DNA from: Dactylosporangium siamense
GTDB taxonomy: Bacteria; Actinomycetota; Actinomycetes; Mycobacteriales; Micromonosporaceae
Reading direction: 5' to 3'
Assembly: GCF_016862795.1 (NCBI RefSeq)
Contig: NZ_BONQ01000108.1
Location: forward strand, 36,247 to 100,246
DNA length: 64,000 nt
Of this stretch, positions 1 to 7,703 are shown in pieces. The notes below the pieces were generated by a model. The model had not been told where the DNA came from, did not search any database, and saw only the letters and a program-made list of their open reading frames with translations. The position numbers were made by a program, and so were the translations under genes. The first letter of the stretch is position 1, and every line of letters starts with the position of its first letter.

Positions 1-865
1 CCTGTCTGGTGACAGCGGTCCGATGTTCCGGTGGCACGACGTGGGTGTCCTTGGTGCCCGGCCCGAGCACCCACGGGTCGTGACCCGGCAGCAGCCGGAC
101 CGCGTCACTGGGCTCGCTCCGCTCCAGGGCGGCCAGATCGTCGCTCAGCACGCAGAAGCCGCCCGGCAGGACCGGAACGAGCCGGTCGCCGAGCGCGGCG
201 ATCCAGGAGTCGATCCGTTTGCGGCCGGCGCTGAGCCCTCCACCGAGCCAGTAGTGGACGTGGTCGAGTGTGGCCGGACCGTAGTTGCGGTAGTAGTGCT
301 CCACCGCGTGCAGGCCGGCCGCGTCGAGGTCGATGGCGGGCAGGTCGACCAGCTGGAGGCGGTTGTCGGCCGTCATGCTCAGGTCGCCCTGCCAGGCGAA
401 GGCCTTGAACAGCGTGTCGGTCGGCACCTCGCGCAGGTGCCGGAAGCGCGGCGTCGCCGTGACGAACTGCCACAGGTCCGGCCCGGCCAGCGGCCCGCCG
501 GCCAGCCCCGCACGCAGCCGAGCGCGCAGGTCGGGCCAGTCAGCCAGTCGCAGCTGGTAGAAGTCCTGCCAGCTCGGCCGCTCCCACTGGCGCCCGGCGG
601 CACGCAACGTCAGGTAGGCCGCCGCGTCCTGGACGGTCATCAGGTGCACCGCGCCCCGGAAGGTCCAGGTCTTGATGATCGCGCCCGCGGCCTGGGCCCG
701 GTCGAGGGAGTCGCGGGAAGATCCCCGCACCTCGACGGCGAGCGGCGCAGAGCCCACGGTCACCGCGCCGACCCGACGCACCACCTCGACGGCGGAGGCG
801 TCCCCGCCGACGAGCAGCTGCCGGCGCATCCGCCAGGCCAGGGCGCCGGCCCAGGTGACGGTCAT
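1..865 (-). CDS. Winged-helix AlkZ/HTH_42-like protein, C-terminus outside the window
   Basis: The reading frame starts at an ATG at 865 and stays open to the left edge, so about 288 residues are visible. The protein begins MTVTWAGALAWRMRRQLLVG, a start typical of HTH_42 (YcaQ/AlkZ-like) proteins. It continues with the family's stretch GAVHLMTVQDAAAYL near residue 75 and LLPGHDPWVLGPGT near residue 265, which corresponds to the LLPxFDPYLLG segment of relatives. Family knowledge: E. coli AlkZ is a DNA glycosylase that unhooks interstrand crosslinks, but most actinobacterial relatives are uncharacterised. I did not identify the catalytic QxQ/QxD motif with certainty, so the activity is inferred. 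The start overlaps the stop of the lipoprotein gene by ATGA, implying co-transcription. Confidence 0.75.
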   Translation of the reverse strand, partial: MTVTWAGALAWRMRRQLLVGGDASAVEVVRRVGAVTVGSAPLAVEVRGSSRDSLDRAQAAGAIIKTWTFRGAVHLMTVQDAAAYLTLRAAGRQWERPSWQDFYQLRLADWPDLRARLRAGLAGGPLAGPDLWQFVTATPRFRHLREVPTDTLFKAFAWQGDLSMTADNRLQLVDLPAIDLDAAGLHAVEHYYRNYGPATLDHVHYWLGGGLSAGRKRIDSWIAALGDRLVPVLPGGFCVLSDDLAALERSEPSDAVRLLPGHDPWVLGPGTKDTHVVPPEHRTAVTRQ

Positions 866-1203
866 TTCCGCTGGCACAGCAGGTCGACGGACCGGTCCGA
901 CGAGGCGGCCACGGTCACGGTCGTGTCGATGCAGCCGTCGCCGAGACCCCGCACCGACAACCGGTAGCTGCCGGGGTCGAGGGTGAACGTGAACCCCTGG
1001 CCCGCCGGCACGTCCTGCCGGCCGACCTCGGCGCCGCCGCGCCGCACGATCACCGTCCCCGCCTCGCTGTGCGCCGTCGAGCCCGGTGGGCCGCCGGAGA
1101 CGACGATCGTGCCGTGAACCGTCCCGGGCGGCCCGCCCGGGCCGCCACCGCAACCGGCCAGCACCAGCGCGGCGAGCACCACCGGGACCACGGAACGCGT
1201 CAT
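862..1203 (-). CDS. Small secreted lipoprotein, unknown function
   Basis: This 113-residue protein starts with a lipoprotein signal: basic MTRS, a hydrophobic run VVPVVLAALV and the lipobox LAGC with the acylated Cys at residue 18. A Gly/Pro-rich linker follows, then a small beta-rich domain. The segment from about 60 to 100 (FTFTLDPGSYRLSVRG) resembles carboxypeptidase-regulatory or transthyretin-like folds that bind at the cell surface. The two later cysteines (GDGC, DLLC) could pair. The ATG at 1203 overlaps the nirD stop and the stop overlaps the next start, so it sits in the nir transcript, but nothing in the sequence ties it to nitrogen metabolism. Confidence 0.75.
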   Translation of the reverse strand: MTRSVVPVVLAALVLAGCGGGPGGPPGTVHGTIVVSGGPPGSTAHSEAGTVIVRRGGAEVGRQDVPAGQGFTFTLDPGSYRLSVRGLGDGCIDTTVTVAASSDRSVDLLCQRK

Positions 1204-1520
1204 GTAGTCAGTATCAGCACACCGTCGTCGTCGGTGTGCACGTCGTAGACCCGCAGCGGCGGCTGGCCGGTGCTCGAGCAGCCGGTTGCCAGGTCGTACA
1301 CGTGCTGGTGCAGCGGGCAGATCACGACCTTCGCGTCGATCAGCCCGTCGGCGAGGGGTCCGCCGGCGTGCGGGCACACCGCGGACACCGCCCGCAGCGC
1401 ACCGGACCGCAGCCGGAACACCGCGACCTGGTGGCCGTCGACGGCGTAGGCGCGGCCCTCACCGACGGGGATCTCCTCGACCGGCCCGAGCCGGTGGGTG
1501 CGCACCGCGTCCACGCTCAT
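1200..1520 (-). CDS. nirD: Nitrite reductase small subunit NirD (Rieske type)
   Basis: This is a 106-residue Rieske-fold protein. The paired motifs CPHAGG (near residue 49) and CPLHQH (near residue 68) match the C-x-H / C-x2-H ligands of a [2Fe-2S] Rieske cluster. NirD partners NirB to reduce nitrite to ammonium with NAD(P)H in the cytoplasm. The start ATG at 1520 overlaps the nirB stop (ATGA), so translation is coupled. The longer upstream reading frame inside nirB lacks domain support, so the short start was chosen. The length is normal for actinobacterial NirD. Confidence 0.92.
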   Translation of the reverse strand: MSVDAVRTHRLGPVEEIPVGEGRAYAVDGHQVAVFRLRSGALRAVSAVCPHAGGPLADGLIDAKVVICPLHQHVYDLATGCSSTGQPPLRVYDVHTDDDGVLILTT

Positions 1521-3976
1521 CGGACCGGCACCTGCGGCAGCACGACCAGCGGCAGCGACGTGCGGAACTGGCCCGGCACCGTCGGGTCGAGGCCTTCCTT
1601 CCACGGGTCGCGGTACGCGGCCACGGCGGCCTCCATCCGTTCGTCCAGGCCCGCCCCGAGCCCCTCACAGTCGTCCACGATCAGCGACCGGAGCCGCTCG
1701 ATCCCCAGGCGCGGCACGAACGCGTAGGTGCGTTCGAGCCAGTTCGCGTTCTCCCGGTAGTACTGCAGGAACCGTCCCGTCAACGTCATCACCTCGGCCG
1801 GGGTGTCGACGGTGGCGAGCAGGTCACCCTTGCGGATGTGGGCGCCGGCCGCGCCGCCGACGTAGATCTCCCACCGGCCGCCGTCGATGGCCACGACGCC
1901 GAGGTCCTTCACGTACGCCTCGGCGCAGTTGCGCGGGCAGCCGGTGACGGCGAGCTTCATCTTCCCGGGGCTCTCCAGGCCCTGGAACCGGGTCTCGATC
2001 GCGATGCCGAGCGCGGTGGAGTCGCCGACGCCGAACCGGCAGTAGTCGGAGCCGACGCACGTCTTCACGGTGCGCATGCTCTTGCCGTACGCGTAGCCCG
2101 ACGGCATGTCCAGGTCCGCCCAGACGGCCGGCAGGTCCTCCTTGCGGATGCCGAGCAGGTCGATGCGCTGCCCGCCGGTGAGCTTGACGAGGGGCACCGC
2201 GTACTTGTCGGCGACATCGGCGATGCGCCGCAGCTGCGCCGGGGTGGTGACGCCGCCCTTCATCTGCGGCACCACCGAGAACGTCCCGTCCCGCTGGATG
2301 TTGGCGTGGACCCGGTCGTTGATGAACCTGGCGCCGCGTTCGTCGACGTAGTCGTCGCCCCACAGCATCCGCAGCAGCGACACGAGCCCCATCTTGCTCT
2401 TCGCGTCCTCCTCACCGCCGGCGAGCGCGTCGAAGACGGCGGAGACACTGCGCAGGTTCTGGGCCCGGATCGCCGCGATGAGTTCCGGTTTCGGCAGCGG
2501 CACACCCGGCACGTACCAGTTGGCGGCCGGGTCCTCGTCCGCGGCGCCGCCGGCGGCCCAGTCCACGATCTGCTTGACCAGGGACTTGCAGGAGCCGCAG
2601 CCCTTCCCGGCCCGGGTGCGTTCCATGACCCCGGACAGCGTCTTGGTGGCCTTGACCGCCTCGGTGATCGCTGTCTTGCTCACGCCGTTGCAGTTGCAGA
2701 CCTGGGCGTCACCGGCGAGTTCTTCGGCGCTTTCCGATGCGGTCGGCCCGCCGAGGTCGAACAGCAGCCGGACCCGTTCCTCCGGCAGCGGCAGCCCCTG
2801 GTCGAACGCCTGCATCAGGTAGCCGACCTTGCCGACGTCACCGAGCAGCGTCGCACCGACGAGCCGGCCGTCGCGGATGATGACGCTCTTGTACACCCCG
2901 CGGCCAGGCTCGGAGAACACCACGAACTCGTCGCCGGGCGCCGGGCTGGTGATCCCCATCGCGGCCACGTCGACGCCGGCGACCTTGAGTTTCGTCGCGG
3001 TCCGCGACCCGTGGTAGGCCGCCTGCGGGTTGACGCCGGTGAGGTGGTCGGCGAGCACCCGGGCCTGCTCCCACAGCGGCGCGACCAGGCCGTACGTCTC
3101 GCCGCGGTGCTGCACGCACTCCCCCACCGCGTAGATGTCGGGCTCGTCGAGGCAGCGCAGCTGGTCGTCCACGACGATGCCACGCTCGACGGTGAGGCCG
3201 CTGACCTCGGCGAGACCGGTGTTGGGCCGGATCCCGGCGGCGACGACGACCATGTCGCACGGGATCACGCGCCCGTCGGCGAACCGGACCCCCTCCACCT
3301 TTGCCTTTCCTTCGATCGCGGCGGTACGGGCGGCAAGCTCGACGGTGATCCCGAGCCGCTCGACGCTCGCCTTCAGGATCGCCCCGCCCTGGGCGTCCAA
3401 CTGCGCGTTCATCAAATGCCCGGCGGCGTGCACGAGGGTCACGTGGACGCCGTACTGCTGCAACCCGCGGGCGGCCTCCAGACCGAGCAGCCCACCGCCG
3501 ATGACGACGGCCCGCTCGTGGTCCCGCGCGTAGCGGATCATGCCGCGGGTGTCGTCGATCGTCCGGAACGTGAACACGCCCTGGTGGTAGCCGCGCCGCG
3601 GGTGGTGCATGTTCTCGATCGGCGGGATGAACGGCCGGCTGCCGGTGGCGACGATCAGCTTGTCGTAGCGCAGCTCGTTGCCGGCGTCGTCCAGCACGAC
3701 CTTGCCGAACCGGTCGATGCGCTGGACTTTCACCCCGGCCCGCAGGTCGATGCCGTTCGTGGCGTACCAGGGCAGGCTGTTGAGGAAGATCCCGTCCTCC
3801 TCCTCGACTCCGGACAGCACGTTGCTCAACATGATCCGGTTGTAGTTGCCGTACGGCTCCTCACCGAACATCGTGATGTTGAATGTGTCGCGCCCTCCGC
3901 GTTCGAGGATCTCCTCCACCGCCCGCGCCCCGGCCATCCCGTTGCCGACGACCACGAGCCGCTGCTTCTCTGGCAC
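1517..3976 (-). CDS. nirB: Nitrite reductase large subunit NirB, NAD(P)H-dependent, assimilatory
   Basis: 819 residues, close to the usual 830-850. Order of domains: an FAD/NAD pyridine-nucleotide oxidoreductase module (VVGNGMAGARA near residue 9; second dinucleotide fold VVIGGGLLGLEAARG near 156); a BFD-like [2Fe-2S] domain with CNCNGVSK near 425 and CGSCK about 30 residues later; then the sulfite/nitrite reductase half with siroheme-[4Fe-4S] ligands TCVGSDYC near 638 and CPRNC near 678. All expected cysteines are present, so it should be active. It reduces nitrite to ammonium for assimilation. The start is a GTG, 2 nt after the small upstream gene. A GlnR-like box upstream of that gene suggests nitrogen control. 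Confidence 0.95.
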   Translation of the reverse strand: MPEKQRLVVVGNGMAGARAVEEILERGGRDTFNITMFGEEPYGNYNRIMLSNVLSGVEEEDGIFLNSLPWYATNGIDLRAGVKVQRIDRFGKVVLDDAGNELRYDKLIVATGSRPFIPPIENMHHPRRGYHQGVFTFRTIDDTRGMIRYARDHERAVVIGGGLLGLEAARGLQQYGVHVTLVHAAGHLMNAQLDAQGGAILKASVERLGITVELAARTAAIEGKAKVEGVRFADGRVIPCDMVVVAAGIRPNTGLAEVSGLTVERGIVVDDQLRCLDEPDIYAVGECVQHRGETYGLVAPLWEQARVLADHLTGVNPQAAYHGSRTATKLKVAGVDVAAMGITSPAPGDEFVVFSEPGRGVYKSVIIRDGRLVGATLLGDVGKVGYLMQAFDQGLPLPEERVRLLFDLGGPTASESAEELAGDAQVCNCNGVSKTAITEAVKATKTLSGVMERTRAGKGCGSCKSLVKQIVDWAAGGAADEDPAANWYVPGVPLPKPELIAAIRAQNLRSVSAVFDALAGGEEDAKSKMGLVSLLRMLWGDDYVDERGARFINDRVHANIQRDGTFSVVPQMKGGVTTPAQLRRIADVADKYAVPLVKLTGGQRIDLLGIRKEDLPAVWADLDMPSGYAYGKSMRTVKTCVGSDYCRFGVGDSTALGIAIETRFQGLESPGKMKLAVTGCPRNCAEAYVKDLGVVAIDGGRWEIYVGGAAGAHIRKGDLLATVDTPAEVMTLTGRFLQYYRENANWLERTYAFVPRLGIERLRSLIVDDCEGLGAGLDERMEAAVAAYRDPWKEGLDPTVPGQFRTSLPLVVLPQVPVR

Positions 3977-3978
3977 GA

Positions 3979-4326
3979 CTACACCTCCACCAGGCCGAGG
4001 TCCACGACGATCGACCCCGCGACGCCCTCCGGCGCGCCGACGAGCAGCTCCACGACCGTCCCACCGTCGAGGTCCTCGACGACCCGGAGCGGCACGTGCA
4101 CGTCGCTCTTCGCGCCGATCGGGAAGTACCGCATCGGCCGCCCGTCCCGGGTCAGCACCACGTAGACGAGCTCACCGGTGGTGTTGCCGCCGCGGAAGTA
4201 CACCGTCTGCGCGATCACCCCGGCCGGCACCGTGTAGACGAGCGCCGCGTCGAGGGGCACCGGCGACTCGATCCCCTTGCCGACGAACGGGAACACACCC
4301 TGCAGGAAACGTGGCGTCGTCTGCAC
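3979..4326 (-). CDS. Small conserved nir-operon protein, unknown function
   Basis: 115 residues if translation starts at the GTG at 4326, which has a GGAGAGGA ribosome site just upstream. A longer frame to 4458 lacks such a site and reads as non-conserved. The protein is beta-rich with no signal peptide or membrane segment: VYTVPAGVIAQTVYFRGG, then YVVLTRDGRPMRYFPIG and a final run of hydrophobic strands. Small proteins of this kind stand beside nirB or the assimilatory nitrate reductase in several actinobacteria and are sometimes labelled molybdopterin oxidoreductase. I see no cofactor motif that would justify that label. It lies 2 nt before nirB and is probably the first gene of the operon. 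Confidence 0.6.
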   Translation of the reverse strand: MQTTPRFLQGVFPFVGKGIESPVPLDAALVYTVPAGVIAQTVYFRGGNTTGELVYVVLTRDGRPMRYFPIGAKSDVHVPLRVVEDLDGGTVVELLVGAPEGVAGSIVVDLGLVEV

Positions 4327-4392
4327 CTCTGCCGTCCTCTCCGCAGGACCGGCACGGGCGGCCCTGACTGCCCCTGATGGTGTCCAGCCGCC

Positions 4393-4419
4393 GTTACACC
4401 CCAATACCGCACTTGTTAC
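4393..4419 (-). promoter_or_regulatory. Candidate GlnR box upstream of the nir operon
   Basis: Read in the direction of the nir genes there are two perfect GTAAC half-sites exactly 22 bp apart (4415-4419 and 4393-4397), with a weaker GGTAT midway at the 11-bp step. Actinobacterial GlnR boxes are arrays of GTnAC/GAAAC half-sites on an 11-bp period, and nirB is a known GlnR target in Streptomyces. The site lies about 67 bp before the first start codon. Confidence 0.5.
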
Positions 4420-4466
4420 GCGCCGTGGTGCGAGTCCTCTTCGCCCCCTCCCGCACACTGTGAAGT

Positions 4467-4937
4467 GTGATCACACAACGGCTCCGGGTCGCCGCGTACG
4501 GCGTGTGCCAGCGGGACGAGCACCTCCTCCTGGCCCGGTGGGTCTCGCCGGACGGCTCCCGCCGGCACTGGACCCTGCCCGGCGGCAAGGTCGAACACGC
4601 CGAGGACCCGTTCGACGCGGTCGTCCGCGAGGTCGCCGAGGAGACGGGCTACGAGGTGGGTGTCGACGCGCTGCTCGGCGTGGACTCCCGGGCGAGGCAG
4701 GTGAAGTGGGGTGCCGAGCTGCACCACGTGGGCATCTTCTACCGGGTCCGGATCACCGGCGGCGAGCTGCGGCACGAGACCGGCGGCTCCACCGACCTGA
4801 CCCGATGGGTCCCGATGACCGAGGTCCCCACCCTGCCACGTGCCGTTATCGTCGACGTCGGGCTCGAACTGCACCGTCGGCTGCCACCGAACGGCCACGT
4901 GGACCCGATCCAACCCGGCGGCCTCCTCCGGTACTGA
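4467..4937 (+). CDS. Nudix hydrolase
   Basis: 156 residues with a complete Nudix box around residues 39-61: GGKVEHAEDPFDAVVREVAE followed by ETGYEV, fitting Gx5Ex7REUxEExGU. The fold hydrolyses nucleoside diphosphates linked to another group, using a divalent metal held by the box glutamates. The preceding WTLPGGK and the later REV..EE residues are all intact. No additional specificity domain is present, so the substrate cannot be named. It is divergent from the nir operon and shares the 140-bp intergenic region. Confidence 0.85.
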   Translation: MITQRLRVAAYGVCQRDEHLLLARWVSPDGSRRHWTLPGGKVEHAEDPFDAVVREVAEETGYEVGVDALLGVDSRARQVKWGAELHHVGIFYRVRITGGELRHETGGSTDLTRWVPMTEVPTLPRAVIVDVGLELHRRLPPNGHVDPIQPGGLLRY

Positions 4938-4971
4938 CTGGGTGATCGATCGGTGGCAGCCACCGTTCGGG

Positions 4972-5712
4972 CTATCCGCGTTTGCGCAGGGCGAAGACGC
5001 CCCAGCCGAGGTACTCGCGCTGATAGCGCACGTGCCGCACCGGGTCGGTGTCAAGTTCGGCGCGCAGCTGTGGGGCGAGCTCATCGTCCGGGTTGGCGTC
5101 CAGCCAGGTCCGGATGTTCAGCCAATGCGCGGCCGCGTACCGATCCCAGGAGTCCTGGCTGGCCAGCACCATCTCGACCAGGTCCCAGCCGAGGTCGTCA
5201 CCGAAGTGGGCGACCAGCTCCGGCAGCGACCGGAAGTCGTCGCGGGTCTGCGCGTGGCACCCCTCGACGGTCTGCTGGTCGGGCGGGTCCAGCCGCCAGT
5301 ACGGCTCGCCGATCAGCAGCATGCCGCCGGGACGCAAGCTGCGCTCCAGGATCTCGATGGTGCCGGCGACGCCGTCGCCGATCCAGGTGGCACCGATGCA
5401 GGCGACCACGTCGGCCGGTTCCGGCGCGACGAAGCCGGCCGCGTCGCCGTGGACGAACTCCACCGGAAGGCCGGCCGCGTGCTCGCGCGCCTCAGTGATG
5501 AACGCGGTGCTGATGTCCACGCCGATGCCCCGGATGCCGTGCGCCAGGTGCCAGCTGCGGAGCAGTTCGCCCTTGCCGCAGCACAGGTCGACGAGGCGAT
5601 CGCCGGCCCGCAGCTTGATCGCCTGGCCGAGTGTGGCCAGCTTCGCGGGCGAGAACGGGTTGAGAATGCGAAGGTCACCCTCGCGGATGACGTGATGACG
5701 GGGAAGGTCCAT
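4972..5712 (-). CDS. Class I SAM-dependent methyltransferase
   Basis: 246 residues. Motif I is VDLCCGKGELLRSW near residue 41, followed by an acidic residue at the end of the next strand (GIGVDIS). Motif IV-like and post-motif regions are ADVVACIGATWIG and LRPGGMLLIGEPYW. The fold therefore binds S-adenosylmethionine, but nothing identifies the methyl acceptor. It is cytoplasmic and monocistronic, facing the PadR operon across 270 bp. Upstream of the start is an inverted repeat, GTTGCGA (5736-5742) and TCGCAAC (5763-5769). Confidence 0.85.
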   Translation of the reverse strand: MDLPRHHVIREGDLRILNPFSPAKLATLGQAIKLRAGDRLVDLCCGKGELLRSWHLAHGIRGIGVDISTAFITEAREHAAGLPVEFVHGDAAGFVAPEPADVVACIGATWIGDGVAGTIEILERSLRPGGMLLIGEPYWRLDPPDQQTVEGCHAQTRDDFRSLPELVAHFGDDLGWDLVEMVLASQDSWDRYAAAHWLNIRTWLDANPDDELAPQLRAELDTDPVRHVRYQREYLGWGVFALRKRG

Positions 5713-5911
5713 GCCGGAGTGTCCTGTCTGAGGTCGTTGCGAATGCGAAGGTCGTCAAGGAATCGCAACGCAGCGGCATCAAATGCACCCACTCTCTGGA
5801 CAGGTTTCCGCGCCACGCTAGATCCAGCCTGAAGGCCCGGCAACCGAAATATCAGGCTCGCCAACTCATGCTGACCCACCTTGCCCGCCATGCCGCAAAT
5901 TGGTGGACGGC

Positions 5912-5958
5912 CACTATGTAGTGATACCGTGTAGCGGTACCAAGTGGTACGAGGTACC
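5912..5958 (+). promoter_or_regulatory. Candidate PadR operator cluster
   Basis: The 47 bp ending 24 bp before the padR start contain an inverted repeat CACTATGTAGTG (5912-5923), direct repeats GTAGTGATACC (5918-5928) and GTAGCGGTACC (5931-5941), and three GGTAC elements at 5936, 5946 and 5953. PadR regulators usually bind palindromes in their own promoters, so autoregulation is the simple reading. Confidence 0.5.
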
Positions 5959-5982
5959 AGGCGGAGCAGGCGAGGAGGTGCG

Positions 5983-6309
5983 GTGGACGACCTGACGGAG
6001 ATGTTGAAGGGCACCCTTGAGGGCTGTGTCCTGGAGATCATCGGCGGTGAGGAGACCTACGGCTACGCCATCACGCGCCGGCTGAACGAACTCGGCTTCG
6101 CCGACGTCGTCGAGGGAACCGTCTACACGATCCTGCTGCGGCTGGAGCGCAACGGGCTCGTCCAGGTGACGAAACGGCCGTCCGAGGTCGGGCCGCCGCG
6201 CAAGTTCTACGCCCTCAACGACGCCGGACGCGAGCAGCTCGCCACGTTCTGGGCGAAATGGCAGTACGTCTCATCACGCATCGACAGGCTCAAGGAGGGC
6301 GGGAGATGA
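5983..6309 (+). CDS. PadR-family transcriptional regulator
   Basis: 108 residues from the GTG at 5983, preceded by GAGGAGG at 5972-5978. An in-frame GTG at 5944 overlaps the presumed operator and was not used. The sequence is typical of PadR: a helical start (LKGTLEGCVLEIIGG), the YGYAITRRLNELGF recognition region, VVEGTVYTILLRLERNGLV, and the wing ending GPPRKFYALNDAGREQL. Members are small dimeric winged-helix repressors that often respond to ligands. The stop overlaps the next start (ATGA), and two DUF1048 genes follow in the same transcript, a common arrangement. Confidence 0.9.
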   Translation: MDDLTEMLKGTLEGCVLEIIGGEETYGYAITRRLNELGFADVVEGTVYTILLRLERNGLVQVTKRPSEVGPPRKFYALNDAGREQLATFWAKWQYVSSRIDRLKEGGR

Positions 6310-6662
6310 GCTTCTGGGACACCATCACCGGCAACGATCTCACCAGGGAATGGCAGGCCTTCGAGGCCCGGGCCGCGGCGCTGCCCGAGGACCACCGGGC
6401 CGCGTGGGCACAGGTCCAGGACCACCTGTTCCCGTACGGGGACTTCACCGGCCGCAACCTGATGCCGATCGTCGACGCCGCTCTCGCGTTGCTCGAAGAA
6501 GGAGCGGCGGACGGGCTCGACATCGACGAGATCCTCGGCGACGACATCCCGGGCTTCGCCAGGGCGCTGGCCGGCGGCGCGGGCGCCCGGACCTACCGGG
6601 ACCGGTGGCGGGAACAACTGAACAGCACCGTCGCACGGAAACTGGCCAGGTTGGGAGGCTGA
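6306..6662 (+). CDS. DUF1048 family protein (first of two)
   Basis: 118 residues from ATG at 6306, overlapping the padR stop. Soluble, mostly helical, with an N-terminal segment REWQAFEARAAALPEDHRAAW and a middle helix IVDAALALLEEGAADG that is shared with the next gene's product. DUF1048 proteins are DNA-gyrase-inhibitor-like small helical proteins usually encoded beside PadR regulators. Their role is unknown. The similarity to the downstream gene suggests tandem duplication followed by divergence, so the pair may form a hetero-oligomer. Confidence 0.8.
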   Translation: MSFWDTITGNDLTREWQAFEARAAALPEDHRAAWAQVQDHLFPYGDFTGRNLMPIVDAALALLEEGAADGLDIDEILGDDIPGFARALAGGAGARTYRDRWREQLNSTVARKLARLGG

Positions 6663-6663
6663 T

Positions 6664-6969
6664 GTGAGCATCCGGGACATCATCGAAGGCAAGCGGCAGT
6701 GGCGGGCGCAACTGGCCAGGGTCAAGGCGCTCCCACCGGACTACCGCATCGTCTACCAGGAGATGCAGAAGTACCTGTTCAAGGTCGGGCCGGTCGACCT
6801 GCTCGACGGGCGTCTGCTCACCGGGATCGTCGACTTCTTCGAGGAGGGAGCCGCGTCCGGCCGGGGGGTCCTGGACCTCATCGGCACCGACGTCGCTGCG
6901 TTCTGCGACGACCTGATCAAGGACTCCCGCACGTACGCGGACATCTACCAGGATTCCGTAAAAGGCTAG
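6664..6969 (+). CDS. DUF1048 family protein (second of two)
   Basis: 101 residues, starting at a GTG one base after the stop of its paralogue. It keeps the same helical plan: ALPPDYRIVYQEMQKYLF, then GIVDFFEEGAASGRGVLDLIG, and a short tail. No signal or membrane segment. It ends the PadR operon; the next promoter (MerR type) begins at once downstream. Function unknown, as for the family. Confidence 0.8.
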   Translation: MSIRDIIEGKRQWRAQLARVKALPPDYRIVYQEMQKYLFKVGPVDLLDGRLLTGIVDFFEEGAASGRGVLDLIGTDVAAFCDDLIKDSRTYADIYQDSVKG

Positions 6970-6975
6970 GCCGCC

Positions 6976-7009
6976 ACCTTGACCCTGACACCGTGACAAG
7001 GTCTTCACT
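6976..7009 (+). promoter_or_regulatory. MerR-type promoter with 19-bp spacer
   Basis: A -35 TTGACC (6979-6984) and a -10 TTCACT (7004-7009) are separated by 19 bp, the elongated spacer typical of MerR-activated promoters. The spacer region is covered by the inverted repeat ACCTTGAC ... GACAAGGT (6976-7002). It drives the HEAT gene and the MerR gene at 7704, so it is probably the MerR protein's own operator. It also places the transcription start near 7016, which argues for the GTG at 7022 over that at 7013. Confidence 0.65.
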
Positions 7010-7021
7010 GGGGTGCAGGAG

Positions 7022-7687
7022 GTGGTTCCCGTCAACCGCACACAGCACCGTGACGCGCTGAGCGCCGGGAACGCGTCGACCCGGTTGCAGGCGGCCCTCG
7101 CCGCCGGTACCCACCCGGACCCCGGGCTTGTCGACGCGCTCGTGGCCCGGTGCGCCCTCGAACCGGACTTCTACGTCCGGGACATGCTCACCTGGGCGCT
7201 GACCCGCTTGCCGGCACAGGTCACCGTGCCCAGGCTGCTCCCGGAACTCGCCTCGGAGCACGCGCAGGCCCGCAGCCAGGCGCTGCACACCCTGTCCAAG
7301 ATCGGGGACCGGGGCGCGTGGCCGGCGATCACCCGGGAGCTGCTGCGCGACGCCGACGACGAGGTCGCCCGCAGTGCCTGGCGGGCCGCCGTCGTCCTCG
7401 TGCCCGACGGGGAGCAGGCCGGGCTGGCCGCGGAACTCGTCACGCAGCTCGGCCGCGGCGGCCGCACCGTCCAGCTGAGCCTCAGCCGGGCCCTCGTCGC
7501 GCTGGCAGACGCGGCGGAGGCGGCGCTGGGGCCGGCGCTGGCGAGCGCCGACCCGGCCGTACGCGCGCATGCCAGGGCCACGCACCAGCTCCTGCAGGAC
7601 CCGGACGCCGCGTTCGAGCCGGACGTCGAGGCGGCCCGGCGCATCGTCGCGCTCGGCCCAGCATGGGTCGAGACGGCCGCGTGCTGA
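7022..7687 (+). CDS. HEAT-repeat protein in a MerR operon
   Basis: 221 residues from the GTG at 7022; the other candidate, GTG 7013, lies upstream of the likely transcription start. The protein is made of alpha-helical HEAT/PBS-lyase-like repeats, for example HAQARSQALHTLSKIGDRGAWPAI and ADDEVARSAWRAAVVL style units, each about 30-37 residues. Such solenoids are protein-binding scaffolds. There is no enzyme motif. The gene precedes a MerR regulator that itself carries HEAT repeats, so the two products may interact and modulate DNA binding (inference). Confidence 0.75.
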   Translation: MVPVNRTQHRDALSAGNASTRLQAALAAGTHPDPGLVDALVARCALEPDFYVRDMLTWALTRLPAQVTVPRLLPELASEHAQARSQALHTLSKIGDRGAWPAITRELLRDADDEVARSAWRAAVVLVPDGEQAGLAAELVTQLGRGGRTVQLSLSRALVALADAAEAALGPALASADPAVRAHARATHQLLQDPDAAFEPDVEAARRIVALGPAWVETAAC

Positions 7688-7703
7688 CCGGCGAGGAGGC
7701 GGC

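Noticed and set aside
1286..4165. Long open frame on the plus strand (over 950 codons) opposite nirB
   Set aside because: It is the antisense of a clear nirB gene; it has no domain and its composition is typical of GC-rich shadow frames.
5664..5753. 13-bp direct repeat GAATGCGAAGGTC at 5664 and 5741
   Set aside because: One copy is coding; a single short duplication with no further structure is more likely chance or a small slippage event.
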